From positions 1,548,001 to 1,612,000 of the forward strand of contig NC_087067.1 in assembly GCF_963678635.1 (NCBI RefSeq): a stretch of 64,000 nt of DNA. Direction: 5' to 3'. Within the stretch, counting starts at the first letter, position 1; every line of letters starts with the position of its first letter. The notes below the pieces were generated by a model that worked only from the letters and a program-made list of their open reading frames with translations, was not told where the DNA came from and searched no databases. Below, piece by piece: positions 33,311 through 44,998 of the stretch. This stretch comes from Symsagittifera roscoffensis. Lineage: Eukaryota > Xenacoelomorpha > Acoela > Convolutidae. Made by a program: the position numbers and the translations under genes.

Positions 33311-35028
33311 TTAATTTAATGAGTTTAGTTTTTTGAAGTTTAAGCATCTTGTGCATCCGCAGTTAATTCTCCAGGTGCAGGTAGCGACTTCATTGTAGAT
33401 TTTCTCGTAGAATTGCCAGTACACTCTTGATATTTTTGGTTTAAACGAGTCACTTAATAGGACTTCATATTTCAGGTGATCGTGAAATATGTTTGTCAGG
33501 CTGCAAGCGCGTTGCCAGAAATCAGATTCGCATTTATGAAGTCGAAAGTTCTTCGCGTTGAAACGTCTTGTTGTTTTCGGTCGATTTGATTCAGTGATTT
33601 CTATAAATCGCCACCATTCCAGGTCGGTCTTTCCTCTTAGAATGTTCGCGAACAAAAGTAGTACATGCATTTCTTGGTAAAGAGACAAGGGAAGAATTTG
33701 AAGAGTGGTTAACCTCGATTTATAATGAGTTTGTTTATTTCCAAGTATCCATTTCATTGCTCTCTGTTGCACTTTTTCTAAGGTGGCAAGATCTTGCTTT
33801 GAGGGTTTCCAGACTGATGATGCATAGCTAACGATAGGTACTACATAGCTTTTATATGCATTTTTCCTGCTGTTCATGGTTGTGGCAGGTGATAAGTTTC
33901 TATTGATGCAGTATAGGGCCTTCAGAGCTTTGCTCGCACGATTGTTTGCATGAGAAGTCCAGTTAAGATTTTTTGACATTATCATTCCAAGATCTTTAAG
34001 TTCGTTAGGCTGTTCGAATTTGAACGAGAATATACTCAGGTTGCACTCGCCCTTAATTACTAGTGTTTTGCTCTTGGTCATATTGAGGCGCATTTCATTG
34101 GTTTCACACCACTTCCAGACTTTTCTAATGTCGATGTGCAGGGTAGTCGGGTCGGTGCCCAAAATTTTATAGTCATCCGCATAGCCGTAGCACGATGACA
34201 TGACACATTTTGGCAAGTCGTTGATGTATACTAAGAAAAGGAGTGGCCCTAGAATAGATCCTTGCGGCACTCCACGATAAATTGGCAGTTGGTTTGAGAC
34301 CGAGCTGCCGATGCGTACTGTTTGGGTTCGACCGGTCAGGTAACTTTTGATTAGATCCAGTATTGGGCCTGTTATTCCAGCTCTGTTGAGTTTTTCGATT
34401 GTTATATTGTGATTGACTTTGTCAAAAGCCTTCTGGAAGTCGAGGTAAAATGACGCTAGGAAATGGCATTTGCTATTTTCAAAGTTCACAAACATTTCGT
34501 GCAGGTATTCGATTAGGTTTGTTATTGATGAGCGTCTTTGCCAAAAACCGTGTTGAGATTGGGACAATGCGGTGGATAAGATTGGGTACATTCTGTCGAA
34601 AATAAGTTTCTCGAGGACTTTGGATACTGCTACGAGGAGGCTGATCGGCCTGTAATTATCTACCATTTGTTTGTTCCCTTCTTTAAATATGGGGATTATT
34701 TTGCTTGTTTTCCAGAATGATGGGAAGTAGCATTTGTTTTCAATTGTGTTGAATATGAGATGCAGTGACTTTGGTAGGGAGTCTGATAATTTTTTCAGCA
34801 GGTTGTTCCCCATACGGTCAAGTCCTTTGGCCTTGCTCTCGTCCAGCAATTGGAGAACGAGTTGTATTTCTAGTTCTAAGAAATGAATCATCGACAGCTT
34901 GGGCTGTCCCTCTGTGAGAGTATAATCGTGGTGATTCTTACTGAAAACGGATTGGAAGTACTGATTAAATAATTCGGCTTTTTCGATATCGGTATTAGCT
35001 GACTTATCGTCAAGAAATACTTCAGTTG
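33311..35028 (-). pseudogene. LINE-2 ORF2, 3' part (reverse transcriptase)
   Basis: Continues in frame from the DNA transposon junction: TEVFLDDKSANTD aligns with SDIFLDQKIANTD of LINE-1. Reverse transcriptase blocks are intact: NYRPISLL, SFYLDFQKAFDKVNH, GVPQGSILGPLLFL, and catalytic GYADDYKIL near 34,165. A thumb-like region and a Cys-rich C-terminus (CTWRINCGCTRC) follow. No stop occurs before 33,311. The gene is inactivated by the insertion, not by decay in this part. Confidence 0.85.
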
Positions 35029-35030
35029 GG

Positions 35031-35056
35031 CATTACGTCGCCAATCCGTGTTATTT
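35031..35056 (+). repeat. Left terminal inverted repeat
   Basis: 26 bp, exact reverse complement of 51,657-51,682. The sequences diverge immediately after. Confidence 0.97.
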
Positions 35057-35079
35057 GGTTTTTGCGGAATCGGTGCCAA

Positions 35080-35445
35080 AAAGCTTGAAATCGTATGTCC
35101 CGGATTCCGGAACACACGCATTTTCTTTGATGTTTTTAGATTCCGTGGATTCCTAATTCAAACCAGTTTGTATGTGACCAGCTTTTGTCATGGATTCCGG
35201 GACAGCTAAAACCACCAATTTTGTGACAATCCCGGAATCCATGACAAAAACCATGGAATCCGATACCATATTAAAACGCATTAAAAAACGGTTTTACCAT
35301 GGAGTCCTGGGCTTTTGGCTTCTGCGTGTTCTGGAATCCGGGACTTTACCAAGGGACCGGATTCCATGACATTTTACAACAATTATCAATACACAAAATT
35401 AGAAATGTTTAGTGTTTTGCCATGGATTCCATGATTAACACAACT
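35080..35445. repeat. Left subterminal repeat cluster
   Basis: At least nine copies of a motif with core GGATTCC, often CATGGATTCCGGGAC, in both orientations. Examples are near 35,092, 35,143, 35,194, 35,235, 35,257, 35,334, 35,360 and 35,423. The same motif is clustered at the other end, so these are probable transposase binding sites. Confidence 0.8.
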
Positions 35446-36068
35446 GTTAATGATACCATGATTAACAAAAGAAATCTTTTAGTGACTTAAGTGACTTCTT
35501 AACTTCTCAACTGTATCACTCTATACTGTATACTATATACTCTATACTGTATACTGTATATACAGATATTTCAATTAGTTTAGTTTTCATTTGTCATTTA
35601 TCATTTACAGGATTTGTCATTTACAGGATTTGTCATTTACAGGATTTGTCAATTTACAGGATTTGTCATTGATTCCATTTGTCATTTACAGGATTTCAGC
35701 ATTCTAGCAAATTTTATATTAGTTTAGTTTAACTAGTTTCATTTGATGCTCAACATTTGAAGTTCAGAAAAACAGCCTGTGAGTTGAATATGAATACTAC
35801 TCATGATTATTCAACACTAAAACTTGAGTCTCATAAACTATTCAACACTTAAGCTTGAGTCTCATAATAGGATAAGTTAGTAACTTGTTGTCAGAAAAAG
35901 TTTGCACGCGCGTGCGCACAACTCAGTGTCACGATTCACACTATATCATATAGTACCTATGATAGTTAGTTTAAATCACCATTGCATAAATTCAATTCAT
36001 CATTGTTTTGAAAAAAGTCCTTCATCGAAAGATTCAACAAAAGTTACTCACAATTGTCATCTTGAACA
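35446..36068 (+). promoter_or_regulatory. Region upstream of the transposase gene
   Basis: No gene. It holds a short TATAC-rich tract near 35,520-35,570 and a minisatellite at about 35,588-35,697 with a 16-bp unit like ATTTGTCATTTACAGG in about six copies. A pair of TTGAGTCTCATAA motifs lies near 35,823 and 35,854. By position it should contain the transposase promoter. Confidence 0.5.
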
Positions 36069-39000
36069 ATGGAATTATGGAATAAATTTTTAATTTCTGG
36101 CGCCGACTCGGACATTAACCGTCAGTTTGTTGACTGTAACATTCTGGATGCAATTGCCGAAAAGTTTATCCAAAAAAAGTACGACAAGTTATCAAAGATT
36201 CTTGAAGAGATGCTCGCAGGGACGGATAAGTGGATCGTTTCTGATGTTCTTCGTCAGATATCTGTGCGGGGACAATCAAAAAAAGCTACAATTTTAGCAG
36301 TAAGTAACTCTTCACAAATTTATCGTTTTCAGTCACCAAACATTCTTTACGTTGATTAATTCAACTTCAATTACGTTCATCTTTACGTTCAATTAAAATT
36401 CAACTTTCAATAAAATTTATATCCAATTGGGACAACACAACACTGTTTAGGCTCGCGTAATGCAACTCGTAATTCTTCGTGGTTCAAGAGAAATGCCTTG
36501 GACCAAGACTCGGAAGGAGCTAGTAAAATGTTTCTTCGGTCCAATGTTCATACCTGACGAAGTTGATCCTTATAAAGCGCTCAAAGCAACCGAAACTTCA
36601 TTTTCATTTGAACAGTGCGGCACTCAATCAAACTTACCTCAAACATTGGAAGAGTCAAGACACGTTTCCAGGATAATGAAACGATCAAAATTTATGTCTA
36701 TAACAGCTGACAACTCCCAACAACTATGGGGACAAGTGCTGAAACTGATACGACAAAAAAAAATTCAAATAAGCACATTTGTTAAATTGATTCGACAATC
36801 CGCATTCAGCCGTAAAAAGACGTATTCTGGGTATAGAAAGAATGACACAAATGTCTTACGAGTTTTGGCGATGGAACTATTTTCTAAAAGAGGTTCAACG
36901 AAGGATTTTGAGTTTTGCTTGGGCATCGCTTGTAAAACTGGAAACGTAGAAGAAGTGATCAACATTATCCGGAATAGACTACAACTGATTGGCCTCGGAC
37001 ATAATTTAGTACCCTCAATGAGAAATGTCCAACGATCAACTGCAAGCCTTGTAAATCACTTTTTGGCCTTGTGCAAACCACAGAAGTCCTTCTCTGGATT
37101 CAGAACGGACTTGGTTGCATGTATACAACTAGCTGTTTTTCTATCGTTTAAAACAAAAAACATCAACAACGTTAAAGTCGATATTTGGGGTGACGGTTGT
37201 GAAATTGGTGGCACAGAAGTTACGAGAATGGCTTTTAGACTACTTTCTGAAGATATTAGCGCCCAATCTGCTACGAGCGTCTTCTGCTTCGCAGGTACTC
37301 CTTTTTCTAAAATCATTTTAAAATCATTTCTTCGCAAGTTTTTTTCTCAACTTGAGACTAAAATGATTTTTTTTAGCTTATCGAGGAAAAGACTCAAGGT
37401 TTGCGATGGAGTTGAACTTGGGACCGAGTGTTGTCGGATGTCAAGAGTCAGGGTGGTTATTCCAGCAAACAAATCATTTGAAAAATTTGGGAGCAAAATT
37501 GACGTACAGTGGAGATACCCCGTTTCTCCATCGACTGATACTGGGCTCCGGAAACGACCTGTCTACAGATTACCCTTCTAAGATGGCACTTTATGTAGAA
37601 GACGAACGTTTTCTACCTTCCCTTTGCGACAAAATAACTGGTCGAAGAACGGATGTAAAGATTCCATTTCGCACGAATATTCCTGAAACTTCTCTAGTTT
37701 TCCTTAATGACGTGAGATGCATTTGCCCAGATGCCACGCACATGCTCACTCGATGCGTTGAAAGTGACCTGAGAAAAATGGCTCAAAAAATTATCAACGA
37801 CAAAAGTCCGTTCGAAATGGAGTTTCTTCACCGCTTTGAACAGAATCTGTCAAGTCGTGATGCCAAGAGACCCGTCTTCCAATTTACAAGAACTGCGAAA
37901 AATGCGCAACAAGTTGGAACGGTTGGAGCGGTATCGTTATCTGGAAGTGGTGCCTTAACTGTTATCGCGGACAAAGAGGAGTTGAAGGTATGCTAAATTA
38001 CCATTTTAATGTATCCTCATAATTTCAATTTTACAATGTTACAATTTAGGATGCCAAGTTTGGAACAATAACCGACCTATATGATGGAGTGTGGTGCGAT
38101 GAAATAGTTAGCGGTACCTCAGATAAAACCGTCGCAAATTCCATTGATGTCCTCAAAGTATTGCATCCAAATTTGTTCACGAAAGAGGACCCTAAAGCGA
38201 AAGGAAAACTTTCTATAACGACTCTGGATGCAAGCGAACTTTTGAGAAAAAGCTTGAACCGTTGTATTACTATCTTGAGAAGTTCTAAGGAGAGTTTTAA
38301 CGTAATTGATTTCAATTTTTGGGCGGAAACCTACTATCAAACTTCTTTACTATTATTCGCAGAACACGGACTGACGCCATACAAACTCAAGCTGGTGACT
38401 ATTCCGCAAATTGTTGAAGGAAACTTCGTGGTGTCCCCGTGGAACCACATTTGCGAAGGTCTAGAAAAATCTAACCATCACGCCAGCAAAGATTTTCATA
38501 CAAGAACAATGCGTGGAGGCGGAAAAATGTGTAATCATGATCCACTTTTTCTTGAAAGTTTTTTCTCTTTTTGCAAGCTCCTTCAACGTACTAAAGCAGA
38601 AAAAGAAGTGCCTGACGTTTTAGCGAATCTTACGAGTGTTTTCAACGTGTCATTAGGACAAACTTATCTGGAAATATGCATCGACGCAGTACCGAATCCT
38701 CGTATTGCTGTCGGAGAAGTGCGTGCGAAGAATAAGATGTTAACTGGGATGAGATTTTACGTACTGGGCTCGTTTGCTGGAACCCCTGCAGTTGATGGAG
38801 GAAACAGACACGTGCCTCGTCTAACAGCCCAACTTATGATGGAAAAGTGGATCAAGGAACATGGGGGTTCTGTTTACCGAAAAGACACAGCAGAGACTCT
38901 CTTATATTCACACTCCAAAACCCCGCATTGTTACATAGTTTTGAGGGACGAAACCGATCTTTCAATTGGAACTATGACAACGGAAGAAGTTGATGAATTC

Positions 39001-39390
39001 TACACGACGCTTAGACAGGGCCAAACAAAAAAGAAAAAGATTCAAAGTGAAAGTGGAACTTCTGATTGTAACAGTGAAAATGTAGAGCGAAGAAACTCGA
39101 AAGGAATACGAAAAAAATCACAGGCAGCTTTAATTTGTGAGCTTTTTGCTGGAGGCGATTTTCAGTTCCTCAAAGCTCAATTTATTTTTGATACAATCAA
39201 ATCTGATTGTGTTCTTGATCCTGAAAACTATATTTTACAGCCAGGATCAAGTTTCAGAAAGATAAACGTCAATGATGTCCGCCCATTGTTAATGGATCAA
39301 TGTGGAGGCAAAAAAACTGAAGAAAATGTTTCGGCCATTAGTTCACTGCGAAAATTTAGAAAATCCAAATGCGAAGAATCCGCTTTATAA
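36069..39390 (+). CDS. DDE-type transposase with split C-terminal BRCT-like domain
   Basis: Four exons: 36,069-36,299, 36,451-37,294, 37,377-37,987 and 38,050-39,390. All introns are GT-AG and phases keep one frame of 1,008 codons. It resembles large uncharacterised transposase-like proteins of animals. Acidic candidates for the DDE triad are D325 in VDIWGDG, D405 in YSGDTPFL (or D477 in CPDATH) and E701 in GLEKSNHHA. The last is preceded by HGLTPYKLKL...IPQIVE and followed by RTMRGGG. Residues about 792-865 (LTGMRFYVLGSF...KWIKEHGGSV...CYIVLRD) and 920-960 (FLKAQFIFDTIKSDCVL) look like two halves of a BRCT domain separated by a Lys-rich linker. It is the first gene inside the left end. The start is the first ATG with a matching donor. 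Confidence 0.82.
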
Positions 39391-40444
39391 CTTTCATTTG
39401 TCTTTCAATTTTGTTATTATCTTAATTTCCACTAAAACCGTTTTCAAAAGTTGACAGTGACGTGCAATTTAGTTTTGTCCTTCCTAGTTTTGTCCATCAA
39501 TAAAGATTAATTACATCATATACATATTAATATATATCATACTATGATAGTATAATAGTTATAGTATCAATATTAGTATATATTAGTAATATTAGTATAA
39601 TATTATACTATAATAGTGTTCATATTAATCATATAATATATTATATACTCAGTCCAGTCTACCGTGGACTTCAAGTCCATGTAAGTTACTTCAAGTATGA
39701 TATATATATAAATTATATATATATAGGCAGCTTTAATATATATATATATATATATATATAAGTTTATGTAATTGCTACATGATGTACTAGTAGTACAGTG
39801 CTACTAGATGGTAACTGTTAAAAAGGCTTTGTCCCGGATTCCGGGCCAGAAAAGAATTCAGTCCTCGGATTTCGGCACCCAACTTTTTTGAGATTACACA
39901 AAATAAATTATTGCAAAAAAACGGCCTACATCAAAATCAGTAGTTTACAGTAATTTAGCACACTTGTCCAATGCTTTCTCTGTTACCATAGCAATAAATC
40001 CGTTTCTCTGAGAAAGTTTCTCTGAAACACGTGGCAGTGCATTGTTGTTCAATGCACACGTTTAGTTAGTCACATGAGCTTTGAAACGTTAACAGTAAAT
40101 AGTTTACAGTAATTTAGCACACTTGTCCAATGCTTCCAATAATAACACGTAGCAGTGCATTGTTATTCACACACACGTTTAATTAGTCACATGAGCTTTG
40201 AAACGGCAGGAATAGTATATAACTTTCTCGTGTCTTTTCTCGTAACCTTCTTGTCGGCGAAGAGTTATTGATAACATTGTTCAATTATTTTTCATTTATT
40301 CGTTAATCGCAGCGAACTTCAATTCAACTTTGAAAGTTTGAAGGTGGATTATAATCTTGAAGATTATAATCCACCTTCAAACTTTCGAAGTTGAATTTAA
40401 ATTCAACAATTGTTACAAGTTAAATTTCTTATTTTCAGTGAGAA
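39391..40444. other. Intergenic region with repeats upstream of the JmjC gene
   Basis: No gene. (TA)n tracts lie at 39,510-39,770; GGATTCCGG-type motifs at 39,837 and 39,870. An imperfect tandem duplication occupies about 39,948-40,075 and 40,099-40,206, both ending CACATGAGCTTTGAAACG. A hairpin is listed separately. Confidence 0.6.
40323..40395. repeat. 36-bp inverted repeat (hairpin) before the JmjC gene
   Basis: Arms 40,323-40,358 and 40,360-40,395 are reverse complements with one mismatch and a 1-base centre. The hairpin ends 49 bp before the ATG of the JmjC gene, so it would lie in its promoter or 5' UTR. Confidence 0.9.
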
Positions 40445-43400
40445 ATGCCAAATCGTCAGAGAAGAGAAACTGACAAAACCTGCAATGGTAAGTAATTATA
40501 ATAATTAAGTGTAAATTAGAATGGTTAAACCATCATTCAGTTGAACTACAGTTATGATTGGTCTTAAACAAAATACACTTTGTGTTTTTGAGTGAGTTTA
40601 AAATTCATTTGATTGATTTTTTGATTGACAAAAACCTCTAGATTGCATTATAAAGAAAAATAAATTATTTAAATACTGAAATATTGACCGTCAAGTGTGA
40701 CAATCATTGTCATGATACGGCCCGTATAACCGGGTTATACTAAATGACTGAAACCGTTTCGTGACCGTCACGAATCATTGTCGTGAATGAATTCGTAATT
40801 CACGAATTCGTGACGAATCACTGAAATCAACCATATTAGAACAACCGATATTTACAGGAAAACGGCATGTACAACCGATATTTACAAGAAAACGGCATGT
40901 ACAACCGATATTTACAGGAAAATGGCATGTATGTAACCTGATAATCAACAAAACTTTTATTGGTTTTTCCAGAAGCCAGTACTGTAATTAAATTACATCA
41001 TGTTATTAATCAATAATCATTCACATATTAGAATTTTGCTTCCATCATCCCATGATATATCAGTGATAAACTATAACTTTTTTAGAATGTCGTAAAGTCT
41101 TTCACTCTACCGGCACGCTCAACCGCCACAGAAGACTAAACGTTTGCCGAGCTAAGCAGGTCAAACGGGAGAGCATGCTCCGATGCATGTTTTGCGGTGT
41201 GCCCGAATCTTCTTGGTTCGCGGACATCTATGCAGTTGCTGAACATGCATTGAGTCCCTACTGCTGGAACAAAATCAGGAGCAATCGTGTACGAGGAGTC
41301 GAAGCAAATTTTCTGGCGCCAACACGAACAAACTTTGATGCAGTCGTGAGAACATGGAAAGGCTGCAAAAAAGCGTTTTCCCTGGCTGATAGACGTCGAA
41401 GCAAGCAGTTTGAAGACGAAGAGTTTCGGTTTGGTAAGGTTTTGTTAGCCCTCAGGCCCTGGGTTGCTTTTGGCCAACTGAAAAAAAAAATTTTGCAATA
41501 AAAAAATAACCGCTATTTTAGTGACTGAAAAAAAACTAAAATAATAAAATAATCAATTGCAACTTGAATGTTGAACATGATTTTCAACCAATTTTTTTTG
41601 TTATGTAAGATTTTGGACTCCAAACTTCGGAAGTCATAGTCAATATAGACCAGTTGTGTTTAGACATGGACGCAGTTGACTCCCAGGTGTTTTATTTGCC
41701 CAGTCAACTTCAACAAGCCAAAAAAAAATCAACGAGTTCTCCACTGGCAGGAACAGCACAAATGTTGCCAACAACATCCTGTTCAGTGAACCAACAAGAA
41801 AATGCTGAACTTCCACTGGAAGAGGAAGAAGAACCTTCAACGAGTTCTCCACAGGCAGGAACAGCACAAATGTTGCCAACAACATCCTGTTCAGTGAACC
41901 AACAAGAAAATGCTGAACTTCCACTGGAAGAGGAAGAAGAACCTTCAACGAGTTCTCCACAGGCAGGAACAGCACAAATGTTGCCAACAACATCCTGTTC
42001 AGTGAACCAAGAAAATGCTGAACTTCCACTGGAAGAGGAAGAAGAACATTCAACGAGTTCTACGAAAAGTCCGGGAACTGCACAGGAAAAGCTTCCTCTT
42101 GAAGAGGAAGAACTGTTTGAAACAGCTGAAGTTGACTCTGAAGTTGGGGATGACTTTAAGTTCAACTTCAATCTTCTTGATACAGAAGAACAGCAAAGTT
42201 CAACTGCAAACAAGGTAACATTGTTAATCATTAATCTCGAAAAATTCACAAATTTTTTCGAGCTTTTGAGAACAATAAAAAAATTGTAGGCCTGTGAACT
42301 GTAAAAAAATGAACTCCATTCTTCATTCAAGAAAAATTATTCTCACTAAACGTGCCAAAATCCAGTACTTTTGAACAAATTTTTTCGAGCTTTTGAGAAC
42401 GATAAAAAAGTTGTAGGCATTGGCCTGTGATAAAAATTTGCAATGTTTTGTCATTTGACACTGGATTCCGGGGCTCATGGCTAAAGGTTTGAACATGAAT
42501 TCCGAGATCAATTCCTTGCCTAGTTGACAGCATTCGAAAGTGCCATGGATTCCGGAGAGATATTCATTAGGCCCGGAATCCATGGCACTTTCGAATGCTG
42601 TCAACTATGCAAAAAATTGATCTCGGACTTCATGTTCAAACCTTTAGCCATAAGGCCCGGAATTCAGTGCCAAATGACAAAACATTGCCAATTTTTATCA
42701 CAGGCCAATGCCTACAACTTTTTTATCGTTCTCAAAAGCTCGAAAAAATTTGTTCAAAAGTACAGGATTTTGGCACGTTTAGTGAAAATAATCATTATTT
42801 ATGATAGAAATAGAAATATGATATTTCTTGAATGAAGAATGGAGTTAATTTTTTTAAATGAAGTCACAACGCTGGTTCTTTGGGTTTTTTCAAATGGGTT
42901 TGACTCACCCGGACAAACTACCCACTTACTTCCTTTTTTCAGCAAGCAAAACAGACTAGAGTGGATTCTAAGGCCGCTTCTATCTGGCCTTCTGTAAAGA
43001 TAGTCTTGCCGAGAGACTCACGCATATTGCATTTGAGGCAACTGGAGAGCTTCACGACTATCCAAGACTTACGAAGAGTGTTATCCTGCGTGAGTTTTCA
43101 TTTTGTTCGTAAAAAATGAAAAGTGTTTCACACAGAAAAAAATTATGTTCACAGGTAAAAATCGCGAAATCGTTGGTAAGGACAGTTGAAGCGCGACATA
43201 TCGAAAGTGCCCTTCAGGAAGCAGAGTTTTTGAACTCAGAATATGCTGTTTTTGTTCCTGACGCCTTTCGATTCAACGGCTTCACGTCAAAAGTGTCACA
43301 ATCAGTCCTCGACAACCCAAACGTCGTGAAGCTTCTATTGGAAGGTTACAAAAAACCATTAACCCTCCGCTCGTACGACTCGAATTTCAGGGTTAGTACT

Positions 43401-44151
43401 ACTAACGCTTTAGTACGCTTTCTTTTCAAAGATTTGCCAACAAAGGTTGCCAGTATAAAATTTTTATCATGACCGTCATTCATTCATTCACTGAAAGTTG
43501 AGGTTGAAATGTCTCTGGATGGTTTTCCGAAATTTTTTCAATTTAATTTCTAATTACTTACTAAGTTATAGTATTGAACCATTCCAGGAACAAACAAGGA
43601 TAGTTGATGGAAAAGAGGTGGATCAGTTGTTCAGAAAAACACCTCCCATGTTTTACAACATTATTGACGCTGATGCCGCACATCAAAAAATCACACAATT
43701 TACACAACCGTCATTCCTATCGAGTACCTCGCTGGGACACATTCATTCAAAAAAATTGCCCGCAGCATATCGGCCCAATAAAGAGTCCAACTTCCTTCTC
43801 ATTACTCAAGATGGCGCTGTGACAATGTTCCACCAAGATTTTTCCAGCACATCAGTCCTCTATATTCTACTGAAAGGATGTAAGACGTTCTTCTTGATAG
43901 CCCCGACGAGCATCAACCAGGATCTCTTCAACCAGTTCCTGCAGCAGTCCCGAAGGAAATTTTTCTTCGGTTCCCATGAAGGCTTGAATATGGGAGGGTG
44001 CCAAGCTATCACGCTGAAAGCGCGACAAGGTTTAATCATGCCAGCGAATATGATTCATATGGTGGAGACGACAGGCGTTTCTGTCGCCTATGGAGTTAAC
44101 TTCATTTTCAAGAATCATCTTCGTCTGGCCGCTGATACCTTCAAGACATAA
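40445..44151 (+). CDS. Zinc-finger/JmjC protein, KDM2/KDM7-like histone demethylase
   Basis: Six exons: 40,445-40,487, 41,086-41,433, 41,610-42,214, 42,943-43,089, 43,155-43,391 and 43,588-44,151; all GT-AG, one frame, 647 codons. The N-terminus has a zinc finger CNECRKVFHST...HRRLNVC (C-x2-C-x12-H-x5-C) and a second Cys/His cluster CMFC...H...C. The middle is acidic, with 36-residue repeats. The C-terminal JmjC domain has Fe(II) ligands H542 and D544 in FHQDF, H617 in NMIHMVE, and the 2-oxoglutarate lysine K559 in LLKGCKTFFLI. The pattern FHQDFSSTSVLY...KTFFLIAPT then FFFGSHE...GLIMPANMIH follows the KDM2A/PHF8 group. It has no PHD or CXXC domain; the zinc fingers may supply DNA binding. Probable role: removal of histone lysine methyl groups in the nucleus. 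Confidence 0.85.
41731..42060 (+). repeat. 108-bp coding repeats in the JmjC gene
   Basis: Units start at 41,731, 41,839 and 41,947, with a shortened one ending at about 42,051. Each encodes 36 residues containing AGTAQMLPTTSCSVNQ and LPLEEEEE. Copies 1-3 are nearly identical in DNA, so they arose or were homogenised recently. The product is an acidic, probably disordered linker. Confidence 0.93.
42312..42846. repeat. Foldback element in an intron of the JmjC gene
   Basis: Long inverted repeat: arm 42,312-42,555 pairs with 42,573-42,846, loop about 17 bp. The right arm has about 30 extra bases near 42,790. It lies wholly in the 42,215-42,942 intron. The arms contain GGATTCCGG motifs like those at the transposon ends. 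Related sequence is found in an intron of the unknown minus-strand gene (46,005-46,490). Confidence 0.9.
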
Positions 44152-44168
44152 CGCGTTCAGAAAACAAA

Positions 44169-44272
44169 GTTCACTGAATGCTACCCTTCTTTCTCGTTCC
44201 TTGCGCTTACTCATATTGTAGTTCACTGAATGCTACCCTTCTTTCTCGTTCCTTGCGCTTACTCATATTGTG
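44169..44272. repeat. 52-bp tandem duplication after the JmjC stop codon
   Basis: The unit starting GTTCACTGAATGCTACCC occurs at 44,169 and 44,221, in the 3' flank of the JmjC gene. Confidence 0.9.
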
Positions 44273-44437
44273 TCTCGAGTACAGTGAGTCGTTTAACATC
44301 TTTGAAAAATTAACATCATGTTAAAGAGTCAACTGTGAAAATCTGTGGTTGAAGTTTATAATAATGTAACCTCAAAATCAATAACTGGAATAATATGACA
44401 AAATCTATTTTTTTGAAATTTTTGATTTTGTTTACAG

Positions 44438-44998
44438 AGATGGATCCGACGCAAATGCCGATGAGCTCGCGGCAATTTTTGACGTGTTTCAAATTCTGAA
44501 AAAACACGACTCATCGTTTGCACAACATGTTTCCCTAGTAAGAGACAACGTACGTACAAATTATGCTCAAGTTGAAATATTGAATATTTTTCACACAATT
44601 TTATTCATAACGTTTTGGTAAAACTTCTCTGAGTTTATGACAAAATTAATTTAATATTACTCAGTAATATTACTCATCAAGGCTTGATGTAACTTACATA
44701 TATATTCAATGTATATCAATTATATCAATATTATTATTATTATATCAATATATACTATATATAGTATACTATATTTATAGTATAAAGTTGAATATTTTTT
44801 TTGATGTCATCCAGTATTGTTTTCCAGGATAAATTACTTGCAACTGGAAACTCTTCGAACCTGGGTAACAACTTCTCTAAAGTTGAACTTTTGGAGAAGC
44901 GAATCGAACTCATGTTGATGATGAGGCAACATGATTGTGTCCTAGTCAGTCCAGCCCCAAGTCCAAACAAAAAGTTAAAGGCAAATCCTTCAACCTGA
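44438..44998 (+). CDS. Two-exon partial gene or alternative 3' exons
   Basis: Exons 44,438-44,549 and 44,828-44,998 have good splice sites (TTTACAG|, |GTACGT, TTTCCAG|) and join in phase. They encode DGSDANADELAAIFDVFQIL...VSLVRDN then DKLLATGNSSN...KVELLEKRIELM...KKLKANPST and a stop. The protein is helical, with a likely short coiled coil and a basic C-terminus. No starting exon with an ATG was found; the first exon needs two bases from an upstream exon. It may be an alternative end of the JmjC transcript or a small separate protein. No family is recognised. Confidence 0.45.

Noticed and set aside
40841-40930. CRISPR-like array of 30-bp repeats
   Set aside because: Three direct 30-bp repeats without spacers in a eukaryotic intron: a simple tandem repeat.
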